DNA of 64,000 nt from Amaranthus tricolor (GCF_026212465.1 NC_080049.1:2301460-2365459); one strand, 5' to 3'; positions 1-16,999 are shown, counted from the first letter of the stretch. Notes: generated by a model from the sequence alone, not told the origin. A program made the numbers and translations.

Positions 1-192
1 GTCCAACATGATAGAACGAAACATGTAGAGATCGATCGACACTTTATCAAGGAGAAACTAGAAAGCAAGGTCATCCATCTGCCCTTTATCAGATCTAAAG
101 ACCAACTAGCAGACATTCTCACAAAAGCAGTTTCATCACAGGTCTTCAATAACACTTTATGCAAGTTAGGCATCGGTGATCCCACGACCTAA
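1..192 (+). pseudogene. Ty1/copia polyprotein, C-terminal end (RNase H tail), partial
   Basis: Frame 1 is open from the first base to a TAA at 190-192. It encodes the end of a copia RNase H: a conserved H-V-E-I-D-x-H-F-I stretch, then D-Q-L-A-D-I-L-T-K near residues 38-46 and a K-L-G-I-G tail. These are family hallmarks of the last 60 residues of plant copia polyproteins. The rest of the element lies outside the window to the left, so I cannot say whether it is intact. It is followed directly by a polypurine tract and an LTR, in the normal order for a + strand element. No frame damage is visible in this portion. Confidence 0.9.
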
Positions 193-207
193 CTTGAGGG
201 GGAGTAT
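193..207 (+). other. Polypurine tract of the copia element
   Basis: A purine-rich run (TTGAGGGGGAGTA) sits between the polyprotein stop and the LTR start. This is the expected primer site for plus-strand DNA synthesis in an LTR retrotransposon. Confidence 0.8.
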
Positions 208-389
208 TGAAGTGCAGTTACATTATATACATTGCAGTTACATTTACATTGCAGTTACTAGGCAGTTACTTTGTGTTAGTTACTAATTGATAAATGCTCA
301 TGTATATATAGAATATGATTCTAAGTAATAAATAGGAGGAAAAAACAGTATCTTTCAAAAACGAAATTCCAGAAATTATTAATTCTTCA
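208..389 (+). mobile_element. Short 3' LTR of a Ty1/copia element (182 bp)
   Basis: The LTR starts TGAAG right after the polypurine tract and ends CTTCA, a 5-bp inverted terminal match with TG...CA ends. It holds three close repeats of a TTGCAGTTAC-like motif, a TATATATA promoter-like run near 302-309 and an AATAAATA polyadenylation-like motif near 327. The 5' LTR is outside the window, so identity between LTRs and a target duplication cannot be tested. Confidence 0.8.
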
Positions 390-625
390 AGCCATAGTTG
401 TAATGAAGGGATTAAAAGTGATCGTAAAAAAAAAAATTCACCTATGCAACCCCCATAAAACCATACTAAATGCCCGGTATTATAGCTAGTAAATCTCCTT
501 ATAATGAGCTAATTATTGGATAAATAAAATCTCTAACATTAGAATTCCATCAAAAAAATAAAGATTAATAGAACGAGTTTGGACAAATGAACGACACAAA
601 ACATGCTGCTCGTTCGACGAACTCC
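390..625. other. AT-rich intergenic sequence, nothing recognised
   Basis: I see no coding potential or repeat in this stretch between the copia LTR and the duplicated peptide-gene block. Confidence 0.5.
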
Positions 626-670
626 TCAATTATGGTTGAGGCCCCAGAATATGTTATATACTCTAACATT
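626..670 (-). repeat. Fragment of a TRIM-type LTR
   Basis: About 45 bp match the outer part of the TRIM LTR seen at 24353-24462 (a GGTTGAGGCC...TATATACTCTAACA stretch, read here on +). Only the LTR's 5' portion on the minus strand is present; primer site and internal part are missing. It marks the left edge of the block duplicated at 24424. Confidence 0.55.
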
Positions 671-1372
671 CATCTTACAGACATCGAGCAACACATTATT
701 CCCAATCTAAGAAGTGCCCAACCATGGGAGGTTCTAAACATGTTCAACATGTTCCACCGCATAGGGCCTCGAAAAATTGGGAGCTCAATATTAAATTATG
801 TAGTATACATTTAGTATCTAAATATACAAAGTTGTTAGAAAAATATTTTAATTTTTGAGATTGCACAAGAATTTAAAATATATTTTAATTTTTGCTCCAC
901 CCCTATATCCAACCATGCATACTATAAACACAAACCATTGCTTCATGATCGAGACATTATTTTCAAAGTCTATATGAATTCTAAAACGTGTATTATGGCC
1001 GTGTATATTAGTGTGTTTGACCATTATTTTTACATGCAGTTACGATCAAGTCTGTATTGTTCAATATTTTACTTCACCATAGAGACGGTCTTATACTCTT
1101 AACAATTATTCACAAAAATATGAAATTATTTCGTCCATATTCAAAATCATGCATGCTTATAAATACCCACATTATGTGCATTAAATATTCATATCTTTGC
1201 AAGTATTTCTAAACATCTCTCAAAATAAATAGCAAATTATTAATATATACTATTATTTTACTCATACGTCCAAATATGTCCAAAAAAATGTGCCTCCCTA
1301 AATATGTTAAGAAAATAATAATCGTAGTTATTTCATTACTAATATTTTTTAATGGGCTTATTCAATTTGGAA
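633..1372. repeat. Duplicated peptide-gene promoter block, copy 1
   Basis: This block recurs at 24424-25079 with the same order of short motifs and high similarity by eye. The later copy lacks about 80 bp between the GAGACGGTCTTAT motif and the TATA box. A 57-codon open stretch near 645-814 is kept in both copies but I found no gene-like feature in it. Confidence 0.8.
1158..1165 (+). promoter_or_regulatory. TATA box of peptide gene copy 1
   Basis: TATAAATA followed by CCCAC lies about 110 bp upstream of the ATG. The same TATAAATACCCAC context is kept upstream of all three peptide-gene copies, which supports it as the core promoter. Confidence 0.65.
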
Positions 1373-1509
1373 ATAGCACTAGGCTTCAAAAACAAAATTT
1401 TGATGTTGATCTGAAGAATATAAAGGGGACTGAAGCTAATGTTAAGCATGGGTCAAGACCAAATAATTCGACTTATATCCCTAGCCCTCCTAAAAAAATT
1501 AAATATTAA
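1276..1509 (+). CDS. Small putative secreted peptide precursor, copy 1 (77 aa)
   Basis: Seen: a short lysine-bearing N-terminus, a hydrophobic segment at about residues 12-32 typical of a signal peptide, a variable acidic/basic middle, and a C-terminal tail with G-S-R-P-N-N-S-T-Y-I-P-S-P-P-K-K. The layout matches precursors of plant secreted signalling peptides, where the active peptide is cut from the C-terminus. The proline-rich Y-I-P-x-P-P-K-K tail loosely recalls IDA/PIP-type peptides, but I cannot assign it to a known family. The start is the first ATG after the conserved TATA box at 1158; the ATG context (AAATATGTC) is shared by the paralogues. There are two further copies, at 6221 and 24981, with damaged or altered tails. 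This copy looks like the intact reference. Expression is not shown by sequence alone. Confidence 0.55.
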   Translation: MSKKMCLPKYVKKIIIVVISLLIFFNGLIQFGNSTRLQKQNFDVDLKNIKGTEANVKHGSRPNNSTYIPSPPKKIKY

Positions 1510-1810
1510 TCCCCTAAGAATAAAAGCGAATAAAAAATAAAACATATTATTTTATGTATTTTTATACTTGAAATTAGATTTTATGGCTAGTATCTAATGA
1601 TTTGTTGAGCTAGGTCTTGATTAACTAGCATAATATTTTTCTATTGGTGTTTAGATTATTATTATATTTATTTGTTATTTTTTTGTAAAGCAAGTGTTGA
1701 TTAGTTATTAAAGTTGTATTAGTGTATCTTGTAATATAATTAACAACGTATTTATTAAATAATATGAATAGAAATTAATCTGTATTTTATACTTCCTTTG
1801 TTATTATTTA
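1510..1810. other. 3' flank of peptide gene copy 1
   Basis: AT-rich sequence. The first 40 bp after the stop are shared with the other two peptide-gene copies (ATTAATCCCCTAAGAAT), consistent with a common 3' UTR. Nothing else is recognised. Confidence 0.5.
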
Positions 1811-2059
1811 CTCCCTCTGTTTTCAAATGTTCATCTCATTTATTTTTTTTCACAGATTCCAATGCAAACTTTAAAATCAAATAATTTTAATTGTTACTTT
1901 TTAAAAATTCTAAAATTTGATATTTAGAAAGCATATATTAAGATGAATCTAACAAGATCCCACATGAATATATTTTTTCTTATAAATCGACAAGAAATCA
2001 TAGTGAAAGTTTGACACTAAAATTCATTTTGAGAAGAATATATATGAAAAAAGAGAGAG
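1811..2059. mobile_element. Stowaway-type MITE (249 bp)
   Basis: It starts CTCCCTCTGTTTTC and ends ...GAGAGAG, flanked on both sides by TA, the usual Stowaway (Tc1/mariner) target. Its core (a run resembling TATTAAGATGAATCTAACAAGATC) is shared with the related elements at 54692, 58658 and 37070, in one orientation or the other. It is non-coding. Confidence 0.7.
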
Positions 2060-2204
2060 TATTAGCTACACTTGAACAGTAAACACAATTTATCATCAAT
2101 ATATTTTACTATCTTTCTTGAATGTATAAAGAAAATAACATAATCATGTTGTCTCTTACTAAATTTAATGGTCTTAATATTACATATTTGAATATCACAA
2201 ATTG

Positions 2205-2338
2205 TTGTGAGAGACGGTCTTTTCAATAGACGCATTAGATATATTGGCTAACTAGCCCAAATAATACAAATTAAAGAGAAAATAAAACTGTCGGCCTTTT
2301 GTTTTGTGGTCGTCTCTTTTAGAGACGGTCTCTCACAA
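2205..2338. mobile_element. Small MITE with GAGACGGTCT-type inverted ends
   Basis: The left end TTGTGAGAGACGGTCT pairs with the right end, whose reverse complement reads TTGTGAGAGACCGTCT (one mismatch in 16). It is 134 bp and non-coding. I found no convincing target-site duplication, so the superfamily is open. Confidence 0.65.
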
Positions 2339-2564
2339 GAGTAGCTGTTTTAATATTATTTCAACTTTTTGAATTTTTAGCATGCATATTTTCATTTACA
2401 CATATTAAATGTAAAAACTAAAAGTCTAAATATTAATTACTAAAAAACAAAAGAAGCATTTGAATTTAAAACATAAATATTGTCTCGAGATCCAATTTCA
2501 TCTTGCTATGAGAATCTATCTATAACTATTATTAAAACAAAACACAACTGACATCATCACTATT

Positions 2565-5480
2565 TAATATTGCTTATGTGTCACAACCTCAACAAAAGCT
2601 TTCCTTCCAAAACTCAATGACGATGATGTCATTGTTATTATGACATTATCACTATTTAATATTACGGGAGACAGAGAGGGCTTGAGAAGAAATGAGATTA
2701 TGCCAATGATTAGAGGTAACATGATTAACTTGGTATGCTTAAAGGTGAGAGGGTTGTTTATGATGTCTTTGGGATCTACGAAGAGAAGGTGGAGGTGAAG
2801 AGACAAGAGAAGGAAGTGGAATAGAAGAGGGAGAAGGGGCAGATATGAAAGGGGTTGTGGATGCAGGAGGGATGCTTGGTTTTGTGGGATTGAAAGAAGT
2901 GGAAAAAGGAAGGTAAGGATCAAGATGGTCTATTATGTAAGGTTCAGAAGTGAAAGTAGGCAGAAAAAATTGTTGTAAGGGTGTGGAGGATTGGGAATGA
3001 CTCAGATAATAATAAGAAAAGTGTCTCTCAAAGAAAGTAACATCCCTAGATACAAAAACATGTTGGGTAGCAAGGTTACAGAGTTTGTAACCTTGATGTT
3101 TAGGAGAATATCCAATGAAAACATGAGGGGTACCTCTGGGGGCATACTTATGCCTCCCTTACTTGATTGTAGAAACATAAGTTAGGCACCCAAAAGCTCT
3201 AAGGATAGATAATCAGGGAGCTTTTGGTAGAGTTGTTCATAAGGTGTAAGGCCATTGAGAGTGGGTGTAGGGGTTCTATTGATGAGGAATGTGGCACATT
3301 GCAAACAGTCACCCCAAAAGGACTGAGGGAGTTTAGATTGAAAAGATAAGGCTATAGCAACCTCAAGAAGATGTTTATGCTTCCGGTCAACAACCCCATT
3401 TTGTTGGGGAGTGTCTCTACAATTGGTTTGAAGAAAAATGCCATGGTGTTTGTAAAAAAGAAGAGCAGCCCCCTCAGTGATTTCTTTGGCATTATCACTT
3501 CGGATAATTTTAACTTTGGCATCAAATTGGTGTTCAACAAGTAGGACAAATTGTTTGATGAGAGTAGGATATTCACTCTTGTGTGTGATAAGAAATGTGA
3601 AAGTAAATCTATTATAGTCATCAATTATGGTGAGAAAACCATTGTGAAGTTGTCTAGTTTTGAATCTATATGGTCCCCACATATCAACATGTATGAGCTT
3701 AAGGGTTTAGAGCTTCTTGTAATACTGGAAGAGAAAGCTAATCCTGTTTGTTTGGCCATTGGACAAATAGTACAGAAAGAAGAATCAGTATCATATATCA
3801 AAGATGGATCCAATACTTTTATTTGATTCATAGGTATATGCCCTAATCTAAGATGCCACAATTTTGAACTACAACCAATCTTATTTTTGTGTACAGTATT
3901 ACAAATGTCAATCTTTAGAGAAGTCAGACAATCTTTTGGGAGAATAGCAATTTTGTTATAAGTCTTACAATATTTTGAGGCAGCATCATACACAGTCTTG
4001 TTGCTGGGTAACACCACTCTTGATAGAGGCCATAATGACTTCTACCAAGAAGCCATGGATTCTGGGTCAAGTTGTCCTGAATGAAGCAACCAATAAGAGT
4101 GAATAAAACCTAAAATGATAAATCTTGGCACAATTTACTGATAGAAATCATGTTAAAATGAAACTCAAGCACATATAGGACTTCTCTTAATTCAACACCA
4201 TTATTAAGGCAAATTGTACCAATGAATTGAACATGGACTTTTCTATCATCTGGGATAGTAATAATATGATCTTGGAAACTAACATAAATATAGTAATGAA
4301 AGAGAGATAGATCATGAGTCATGTAATCCGAAGCTCCACTATCAAGAATCGAAGAGTTACCATTATGTGCAACAAAATAAGAAATACCTGCAAAAAGAGC
4401 AGTGACATTATCAGAAGAGCAAATGGCTCCTTTGTTGAGCATGTTTATAAGATGTTTATATTGACTGTGGGTGAGTTTTGTGGTGATAAGGGCCTCATCC
4501 TCAGTGTCTGCCTCTCCTTGTGCAAGATGAGCAGATCCATTGGGCCTTCTTTAAGGGTTGTTCTTAAAACTTCGAAGATAACCATCCACCTTCCAACACC
4601 GTTCAAGACTGTGGCCATATGTTTTACAATGTTCACAAAAAATAGGATCCAGAACGTTCAAGGCCAGAAACTTTAGGCTTGTCTGATCTATGGCCAAAAT
4701 GAGTGAGAACATGTGCTTTGTTTTTCTCAAGATAGGGTTTCTTATCAGCATTGAAGGCTAGAGATTCATGATGTGAGTCATGAAGTTTACTGAGACTTTG
4801 GTGTCTTTGTTCCTGATCAAGGGTTTGATAAGCTTGGGCAATAGTAGGTAGTTCAGGCATCATCAAAATAGTGCTGCGCACTTGGTGTTTTTGGAGTCAA
4901 GCTTCATTAAAAGTTGAGTTAATCTTTGATTTTGTTGAATGTTGTAAAATTTATGTGTAAGGTTACAAGAATACTCAGCACAGGAACATGTAGGTAAGGG
5001 GTTGAGATGATCAAGCTTATCCCAAATGGTTTTAAACTTTGTGTAAAACTCAGCAATGGATTCATCTGAATCTTGATACAATTGACCAAGTTCTTCTTGT
5101 AAGGAGTATAATTGTGCATTGGAGGAACGTCCATATCTTTCATGAAGTTCGTCCCAAACTAAGAGAGAACAAAAGCCACCCAATTATAACATCATTAACA
5201 CGTCTACATGCATTCAAATCAAATGAATCCTTGACATGTCTAGGAGTTCTACCATCAACAAAGGTGAGTTTGTTCTTGGCAGAGAGATCAAGAATAATGG
5301 CTCTCCTTCAATCACTATATCCAGAACCATTGAAAACATACATGTGATGATTTTATGTCCTACATCAGAGGGATGTAGGTAATATATATTGGCCGGGTGA
5401 TTTGTAGATTCGGTGGTTGGAGAAGGTGAAAATTGTTGTGCCGTTGGAAAGAAAAACAGCGAAAGAAGAAGAAGAAACAT
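2565..5480 (-). pseudogene. Truncated Ty1/copia gag-pol, antisense
   Basis: Read on the minus strand from the LTR at 5516: a gag start near 5400-5130, a UBN2-like gag region near 5183-4865, a zinc knuckle C-x2-C-x4-H-x4-C near 4637-4595, a protease motif L-D-S-G-A-S near 4340, the GAG-pre-integrase zinc region (H-L-R-L-G-H) near 3910, an integrase core at 3682-3182, its C-terminal part near 3180-2950 (P-H-V-F-I-G-Y-S-P) and the linker before reverse transcriptase near 2750. Sequence similarity stops around 2565, at the very start of RT; RT, RNase H and the 3' LTR are absent. Several stops and frameshifts break the frame. The integrase residue normally E in V-V-E-R-K-H is D here, so the catalytic triad is altered. 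The element cannot move on its own. Confidence 0.9.
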
Positions 5481-5505
5481 AATGAACAGATCGAAATATC
5501 AATTG

Positions 5506-5515
5506 TCTGATACCA
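5506..5515 (-). other. Primer-binding site (initiator Met tRNA type) of the antisense copia
   Basis: On the minus strand the bases read TGGTATCAGA, complementary to the 3' end of plant initiator tRNA-Met, immediately after the LTR end. This fixes the element's orientation. Confidence 0.85.
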
Positions 5516-5806
5516 TGTTAAAGCTAAGCAAATATCAATCAAGAAGACTCAGTTCAATCTTGAAACATTCAATCTTTTATTGATAGAGTTGGTAAAATAC
5601 AATGAGGGATAGAGTTATCTATTTATACAAAGGAATGTAAGAAGCTATCAAACAGTACAAAAGTTGAACCACATTCTGTTATGTAAGACAGAAGTTAGTT
5701 ACAAGTAATCTAACTAACTTTGTGTTTCTTGTTAATGCACATGGGTTGCTTGGTGAGGCACACGGATTGCAAAGGTGGAGAGGTGAGCTTCTCATGACTT
5801 CCAACA
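5516..5806 (-). mobile_element. 5' LTR of the antisense copia element (291 bp)
   Basis: On the minus strand it begins TGTTGGAAG and ends TTAACA, directly followed by the primer-binding site. No matching 3' LTR is found on the other side of the gag-pol remnant, so the element is a 5' half. Confidence 0.85.
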
Positions 5807-6103
5807 ATAAAATGCAAACTAAGAGTAATCAATAAATAATGTCTAAAAATCAAATAAGACAATTGTTCTCAGAGAGAGTATTATGGTGTCTTTGACCATT
5901 TTTTTAACTTTACTATCATAAGAAAGGACTACAATCAAGTCATTTGTCATGGCAATCACAAGGAAATCTTTATTGTTCAATATTTTACTTCTAATACGAT
6001 CAAGCTGGTCTTAGACGATCCTTACCATGCGTTATTCACAAAAATATGAAATAATGAAGTCCATATTCAAACTCATCATCAAGTATCAACCTTAATTCAT
6101 GCT
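5807..6103. other. Upstream flank of peptide gene copy 2
   Basis: From about 5880 the sequence resembles the upstream region of copy 1 in scattered stretches (for example TTGTTCAATATTTTACTTC). No other feature is seen. Confidence 0.45.
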
Positions 6104-6111
6104 TATAAATA
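6104..6111 (+). promoter_or_regulatory. TATA box of peptide gene copy 2
   Basis: TATAAATACCCAC lies about 110 bp before the ATG, as in copies 1 and 3. Confidence 0.6.
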
Positions 6112-6220
6112 CCCACATCTCCTTGCATGTATTACAAAATATTTCCTCTCAAAATTACATAGAAAATTAATTAAGCCAATATAATTATTTTAGTTATACA
6201 TCTAAATATGTCTAAAAAAA

Positions 6221-6430
6221 ATGTGCAAGACAATATTAATCTTAGCTGTTTTATTACAATTATGTTTTAATGGCGTTGTTCAATTTGGAAATAGCACGAG
6301 GCTGTTAAAACAAAATTTTGATGTTGATGTGAAGAATATAATGGGGACTGAAGCTAATGTTAAGCATGGTCATCGGGACCAAATACTTAGACTTATATCC
6401 CTAGCCCTCCTAAAAAAAATTAAATATTAA
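6221..6430 (+). CDS. Small putative secreted peptide precursor, copy 2 (69 aa, altered tail)
   Basis: Paralogue of the gene at 1276. The ATG used by copy 1 is also present at about 6208, but one extra A in the following A-run throws it out of frame, so the next ATG (6221) is the likely start; it gives a shorter N-terminus with a hydrophobic segment at residues 3-18. The middle (Q-F-G-N-S-T-R-L-L-K-Q-N-F-D-V-D) matches copy 1 almost residue for residue. Two extra bases near 6370 then shift the frame, and one extra A near 6415 brings it back for the last K-K-I-K-Y. The conserved N-x-S-T-Y-I-P-x-P-P tail is therefore replaced by an unrelated stretch. It may be a decayed gene or a diverged peptide. 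Confidence 0.45.
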   Translation: MCKTILILAVLLQLCFNGVVQFGNSTRLLKQNFDVDVKNIMGTEANVKHGHRDQILRLISLALLKKIKY

Positions 6431-12292
<5,862 letters not shown>

Positions 12293-12294
12293 CT

Positions 12295-12307
12295 TGGTAT
12301 AAGAGCC
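12295..12307 (+). other. Primer-binding site, chromovirus copy 1 (mutated)
   Basis: TGGTATAAGAGCC, one base off the initiator tRNA-Met complement TGGTATCAGAGCC. The same C-to-A change is in the copy at 34493, while the copy at 30816 has the canonical base. Confidence 0.85.
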
Positions 12308-12525
12308 AAAGTTATTCGAACAGTCGGATCTTCTTATCCGATACTAAGAAACTCTGTGATAAATTACGTTTTTGAAAATAAAAATTTAGTATTTTAAATG
12401 AAATTTTTTTTTTTATTTATGTAAAAAAAACAATGATGATGTGCTTATGTGTATTATGTACTAAAAAAAATGTGATTTGCGATTAAAAATATAGCTAACG
12501 CAAAACTTTCTTACTTAATTAAAGG

Positions 12526-13052
12526 ATGCCGAGAGGTGGTGGTAAATGGTGTATCATAAGAGGTGAAATTTTGGAGACGAGGGACAATTTTTCTGAAGAT
12601 ACGACGCAATATGCAAGAGTTCAGGCTCTGGAAAATCAGTTAAGAATAATGGAAAGGAATAATGAGAGGCTGTTGAATTTAATGGAGAAACAGATGAGTC
12701 GTTCCCATGAAGATGATGAAGGGAAATTCTATAAGAGATTGTCTAGTCATCAACCTATAAAATATGATGGAGAACCTGATCCAATTCGCTATGAGGATTG
12801 GATTGCAGAAATGGAGAAGCAATTGGAGGCCATAAACTGCCCGTCAAAGTTGAAAATAAATTAGCCGCATTCTACTTAACATGCACTGTTGAATTGTGGT
12901 GGAGGACTGTAAAACAAACTGCCATATATTCTACTTGGGAACAATTTATGAAGAAGCTTCGTGATCAATTTTACCCACCCTCGCTTCAGAGAAAGAAAGA
13001 GAATGAATTCTTATTTCTGAGGCAAGGAACTATGTCAGTGATCGAATACGCA
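12526..13052 (+). pseudogene. Chromovirus gag, 5' part, copy 1 (interrupted)
   Basis: It opens with M-P-R-G-G-G, then a charged coiled-coil-like stretch (residues 30-60) and the gag core (A-A-F-Y-L-T...E-L-W-W-R-T-V-K). A one-base loss near 12857 shifts the frame and gives an early stop, so the core continues in another frame to 13052. There the gene is cut by a solo LTR inserted at 13053; gag resumes at 15739. In the related copy at 34724 the two parts are contiguous. This is a dead copy of the capsid gene of a Ty3/gypsy element. Confidence 0.9.
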
Positions 13053-13766
13053 TGTAATGACCCGTCTTAATATAGGGTGTATTGGCGGAAACAATACACT
13101 AAGTTGGGTCACTAAAATTTTCAAAATAAATTTATAACTTCGAATAAAGTAAATCAAAAAGTCATTACATAATAATCCAGGGAGTAAAACACTCCCATAA
13201 ACAAAAATAAATAAAACATCTAAACTTCAACTTAATGTTCTAGGTAACCCTACATCTCTCAGTCTTATTCCCCAGTCGCTCCGAGTGAATTCAATCATCA
13301 CCTGCAACAACTAAACCGCAAATTACCACTTAGTGGCCAGTAACTAGACTGTCCTTAACACAAAGGTTCAAATTTAAACAAAGAACTAATGCGAGACTTA
13401 ATTAAAATTCAAACCAATTAACAACGATCCAACCATACAAGCCAAACCAATAGAGTCAAATAATGTTGATCAATTCAATTAATACCAAAGTAGGGTAACC
13501 AAATCAATTAAAACCAAGGATAACTTTTCCAAAACAATTTAACAAAAATCAAGTTAACAATATTTTCAAGTCGTACTTGGAACAGACGCAGTGAACAAAT
13601 TCGCGGCCCACTAAGCCTAGATAAAGTCAGGGCGAACCTCGGGTCAACCACAATGATATAACCCTGTCTAAGAATGGCCAATCTCTCTCGTTTTCCGAAG
13701 ATCCAGCATAACGAGAACGACAACTAAATCTAAAACCAATCTACTATAGATGTGCTGTCCAATCGA

Positions 13767-13990
13767 AGGAACCACTATGGACTTACCCAACGATTTCCAA
13801 ATAACAACAAAACCAATGTTCATAAGGAACCACTATGGATTTACCCTTAAGAACCCAAAAGTCAAATTCCAAATATGGATTTACCCTTAAGAACCCAAAA
13901 GTCAAATTCCAAAACCAAATCAAATGTTCATAAGGAACCACTATGGATTTACCCTTAAGAACCCAAAGGCCACAATGACCGTTTCCAAAA
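13767..13990. repeat. Irregular tandem repeat inside the solo LTR
   Basis: About four partial copies of a unit containing AAGGAACCACTATGGATTTA followed by CCCTTAAGAACCCAAA. Unit spacing is uneven (about 50-60 bp), as if short stretches were duplicated stepwise. Confidence 0.7.
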
Positions 13991-15487
13991 TACCAAAACT
14001 CCAAAGGAGTAGTTCAAAACCAATCAAGATCAAAATCATACAGTTTAAGTTGTAATGTCTGAGTTTGGAATAAGGATAATTCGAACTTAATCAAGAATAC
14101 ACCTTACTACAACTCTTGGCAAGAATATACTACAGACAATGTTATTTTATTCTTAAGTATAAACTTGTCGACAAGCAACAAAACAGTTTTATAAACCATC
14201 AAAATAAAATCACATAGCCATTATAATAGTCAACAAAAGTCAATGGTCAAGGTCGAAGTCAATGCCAAAGTCAAGTTCTCTATTTACATGACTTTAACAA
14301 CAAATGGTCATAAACTATCTAATTAAATAAATAAGTAGTACATGAAATTAACACATAACCAAGCAATTAGGTACATGACCAAAAATAATAAATTAATAAA
14401 TTAAATCAGGTTTTAATTCCTCTTAACCTTAATTAATTCACAAAATTCAAATTAAGTAGTTTAAGCCATCATTAAATAATAATTTTGTAAAATTAAATCC
14501 AAATTCATCAAAATCAATTTACACTATTACCTACTGATTGTAACATATTTTAGTGTTAAAATAATGTGAAAATAAATTAAAATCAATAAATTACAGCCAA
14601 ATTACTATTAATAAAAAGTGTAGATTTTCCAGATTTTCATAATAATTTAAAATAAAATTATTCAAATCACGAAAATAAATTTTAACCAATCCTAATTTAA
14701 TCTATGTTATAACACATCATAGAAGATTAAAATAACAATAATATATGCACAAAAATAATTAAAGCAAAATTTACTATATAAAACCGAATTAATCAATTTA
14801 AATTTTAATTAATTCTAAACAAGACTTCTATGTTTAATTAAGAAACTAAGTGAAGAAAAATCTAGTTACCTGGATAATGGAGGAAAGTAATAATCTTTAG
14901 AAGATTAAAGAAAACTCCAAGAAAATCTCCCAAATAATTTGCAAAATAAATTCCTTGAAGTAAGCTTGAATAATTCAAAATAAGTCTTCAAAAGTTACCC
15001 AAAAATATGATAATATTTTGACACTTGAAGAAAAATAAAGCAAGTATTCTTTTTTTTTTATTTTGAGAGAAAAGAATGAGAGAAAGAAAGTTTATGAGCT
15101 AGTTTATGAATGAATGAAAATTTCCATAACAATAGGCTAGTATTTATAGGAGGGGAAAAACCATCCCAAAAGACTCTTCATAATGGTTGAGAATTTATGA
15201 GCATTAGGAAGTTCAATCAACTTGAAGAAAAGAAAATGAAAAGATTTGAAGGATGTTCATGCATTCATTCCATTCTAGAATGTACCAATTAATTAAGCAT
15301 AAATTAGAATCAATTAACCTAATTAAACACTAATTTTAAAAGCTTATCATGATAATAGTGTACTAAAAAAAAATATATTTAGTCATCCTAATTTAAAACT
15401 TGTTACCACAAGTTGGTCCAAAAATAAATAACCTAGGACATATAATAGTAGTACATAAATTTAATGAAAATAATATATTAACACGAC

Positions 15488-15505
15488 GACAACAACAACA
15501 ACAAC

Positions 15506-15564
<59 letters not shown>
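15488..15564. repeat. (ACA)n/(TAA)n microsatellite
   Basis: A short ACA run passes into about twenty TAA repeats within the solo LTR. Confidence 0.9.
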
Positions 15565-15565
<1 letters not shown>

Positions 15566-15738
15566 TTACGCTCCTTTTAAATCACATTATAAAGCATAAA
15601 AGAGATAGTTATAATAATCCACAAATAATATCATAATAAATTATTTTAAATTAAAAACTAGACTTAAAGAAAAGTAACTAGAAAGATGAATAAAATGGAA
15701 ATTATGCCACAGAGAAAAATTCGGGGCATTACAACGCA

Positions 15739-16999
15739 AGTAAGTTCAGAGAGTTGGCTAGATTCGCTATCGAAATAGTGATCTCTGATCGGGGTAAGGG
15801 GATTAGATTTTTTGAGGGTCTGAACCTCAGGATCCAAAAAGGCACTCCTGGATACCAAGATTTTGATGATTTGTACAATCAAGCCTTAGAGTACGAGCCT
15901 ATATTGGAAAATGAAGACAGGTTTAATAAAAGAAAGAATGAATCTAGTGAGGGGAAGAAGCCGTTTCAGACTGTAGCAAGGCCGACATAGTGAAAATGTA
16001 GGTTATGTGGAAAAGATCATCGAGGCCAAAACTGTAATAGGAAGATTTTATGTTACAAGTGTCACAAGGAGGGACATCTGGCTAATAACTGTAGGGAAAC
16101 GTTCAATCAGAGCAAAAAAACAATTGAAGCTGCAGGTAACAGAGCATTTGGCAATCAAAGGAATGAGACTAGAGCATCATTAGGCCTGCATGCAATTGGA
16201 GATCATTGTGATGGTTTACACCAGGAGTTTGAAATTGAAGGTAAAGTAATTTTTGGAAATTTGCTGTTGGTAATTTAACAGCAAATGTTTTCTTTGATTG
16301 TGGAGCGGATAGGTCTTTTATTTCTAGTGTTTTTTCCGCATATCTTCTATTTTCTTTGAAACCTCAAAAATCCCACTTGTGTATCAATTTACCTGATGGT
16401 ACACCTTTCATGTGTGATCGTGTCTTTTATGATTTTCCATTGGAGATTTGTGGGAATCTTTTACCAGCTGACTTATACAATTTGATTTGAGAACATTTGA
16501 TATCATTTTGGGCATGGATTGGTTGGAGAGATATTCAGCGGATATTTTATGTAAGGAAAAGGTTGTTAGAATAGAAATTCCCGAGGGAATGAAGTGTATT
16601 CGGAAGAACTCAAAATCTCAGCTAGAGACAATTTCTGTAATTCAAGCATCACAAATGATAAGACAAGGAGATGAAGGGCTCTTAAGTTTTGTTACTACTG
16701 AAGAAGTGAAACCTAAACCTAGTTTGCAAGAAACCCTGATCGTTCAAGAATATTTTGATCTTGAAGAATTACCCGGTATACCTCCAAAAAGAGAAGTAGA
16801 CTTCCATATTGACCTTATTCCTTATACCACCCCTATTTCTAAAACTCTTTACCGTTTAGCTCCAGCTGAATTGGCTGAGCTGAAGAAGCAGCTAGATGAA
16901 TTGCTGGAAAAAGGTTTCATTCGACCTAGTGTTTCACCATGGGGAGCTTCGGTTCTCTTCTTCAGAAAGAAAGATGGGAGTATGAGGCTATGCATTGAT
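15739..16999 (+). pseudogene. Chromovirus gag 3' part, protease and start of RT, copy 1
   Basis: It continues gag after the nested LTR, with the matrix-capsid end, two zinc knuckles near 15995-16095 (C-x2-C-x3-H-x4-C and C-x2-C-x4-H-x4-C), then a protease with D-C-G-A-D-R in place of the usual D-S/T-G-A, and I-L-G-M-D-W-L near 16505. RT begins with F-I-R-P-S-V-S-P-W-G-A-S and stops at M-R-L-C-I-D. Damage includes a TAG TGA stop pair near 15987 right before the first knuckle and frameshifts near 16255 and 16480. At 16996-16999 (TGAT) it jumps into gag sequence of a second unit. The same stop pair occurs in the copies near 31726 and 35500. Confidence 0.9.

Larger units (their letters stand above)
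13053..15733 (-). mobile_element. Solo LTR (2,681 bp) nested in gag, with 5-bp target duplication
   Basis: It begins TGTAATGACCC and ends GGGGCATTACA, giving TGTAATG...CATTACA inverted ends, flanked by ACGCA at 13048-13052 and 15734-15738. The empty site is preserved in the paralogous gag at 35250, which reads straight through. I place it on the minus strand because its minus-strand start (TGTAATGCCCCGAAT, then GTGGCATAATTTCCATTT) resembles gypsy LTR starts and shares the latter motif with the chromovirus LTR near 22542. There is no internal domain, so it is a solo LTR, probably of a related long-LTR gypsy family. Confidence 0.9.

Noticed and set aside
587..814. 75-codon open frame, with its last 57 codons conserved at 24423-24608
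   Set aside because: Conservation is explained by the block duplication. The frame starts within a TRIM LTR fragment and has no domain, splice or signal feature.
12295..12307. tRNA-Met gene fragments at the primer-binding sites
   Set aside because: Only the 13-base primer complement is present and no cloverleaf can be drawn.
15488..15564. CRISPR-like or satellite array
   Set aside because: Simple TAA/ACA microsatellite; no spacers, and the genome is a plant's.
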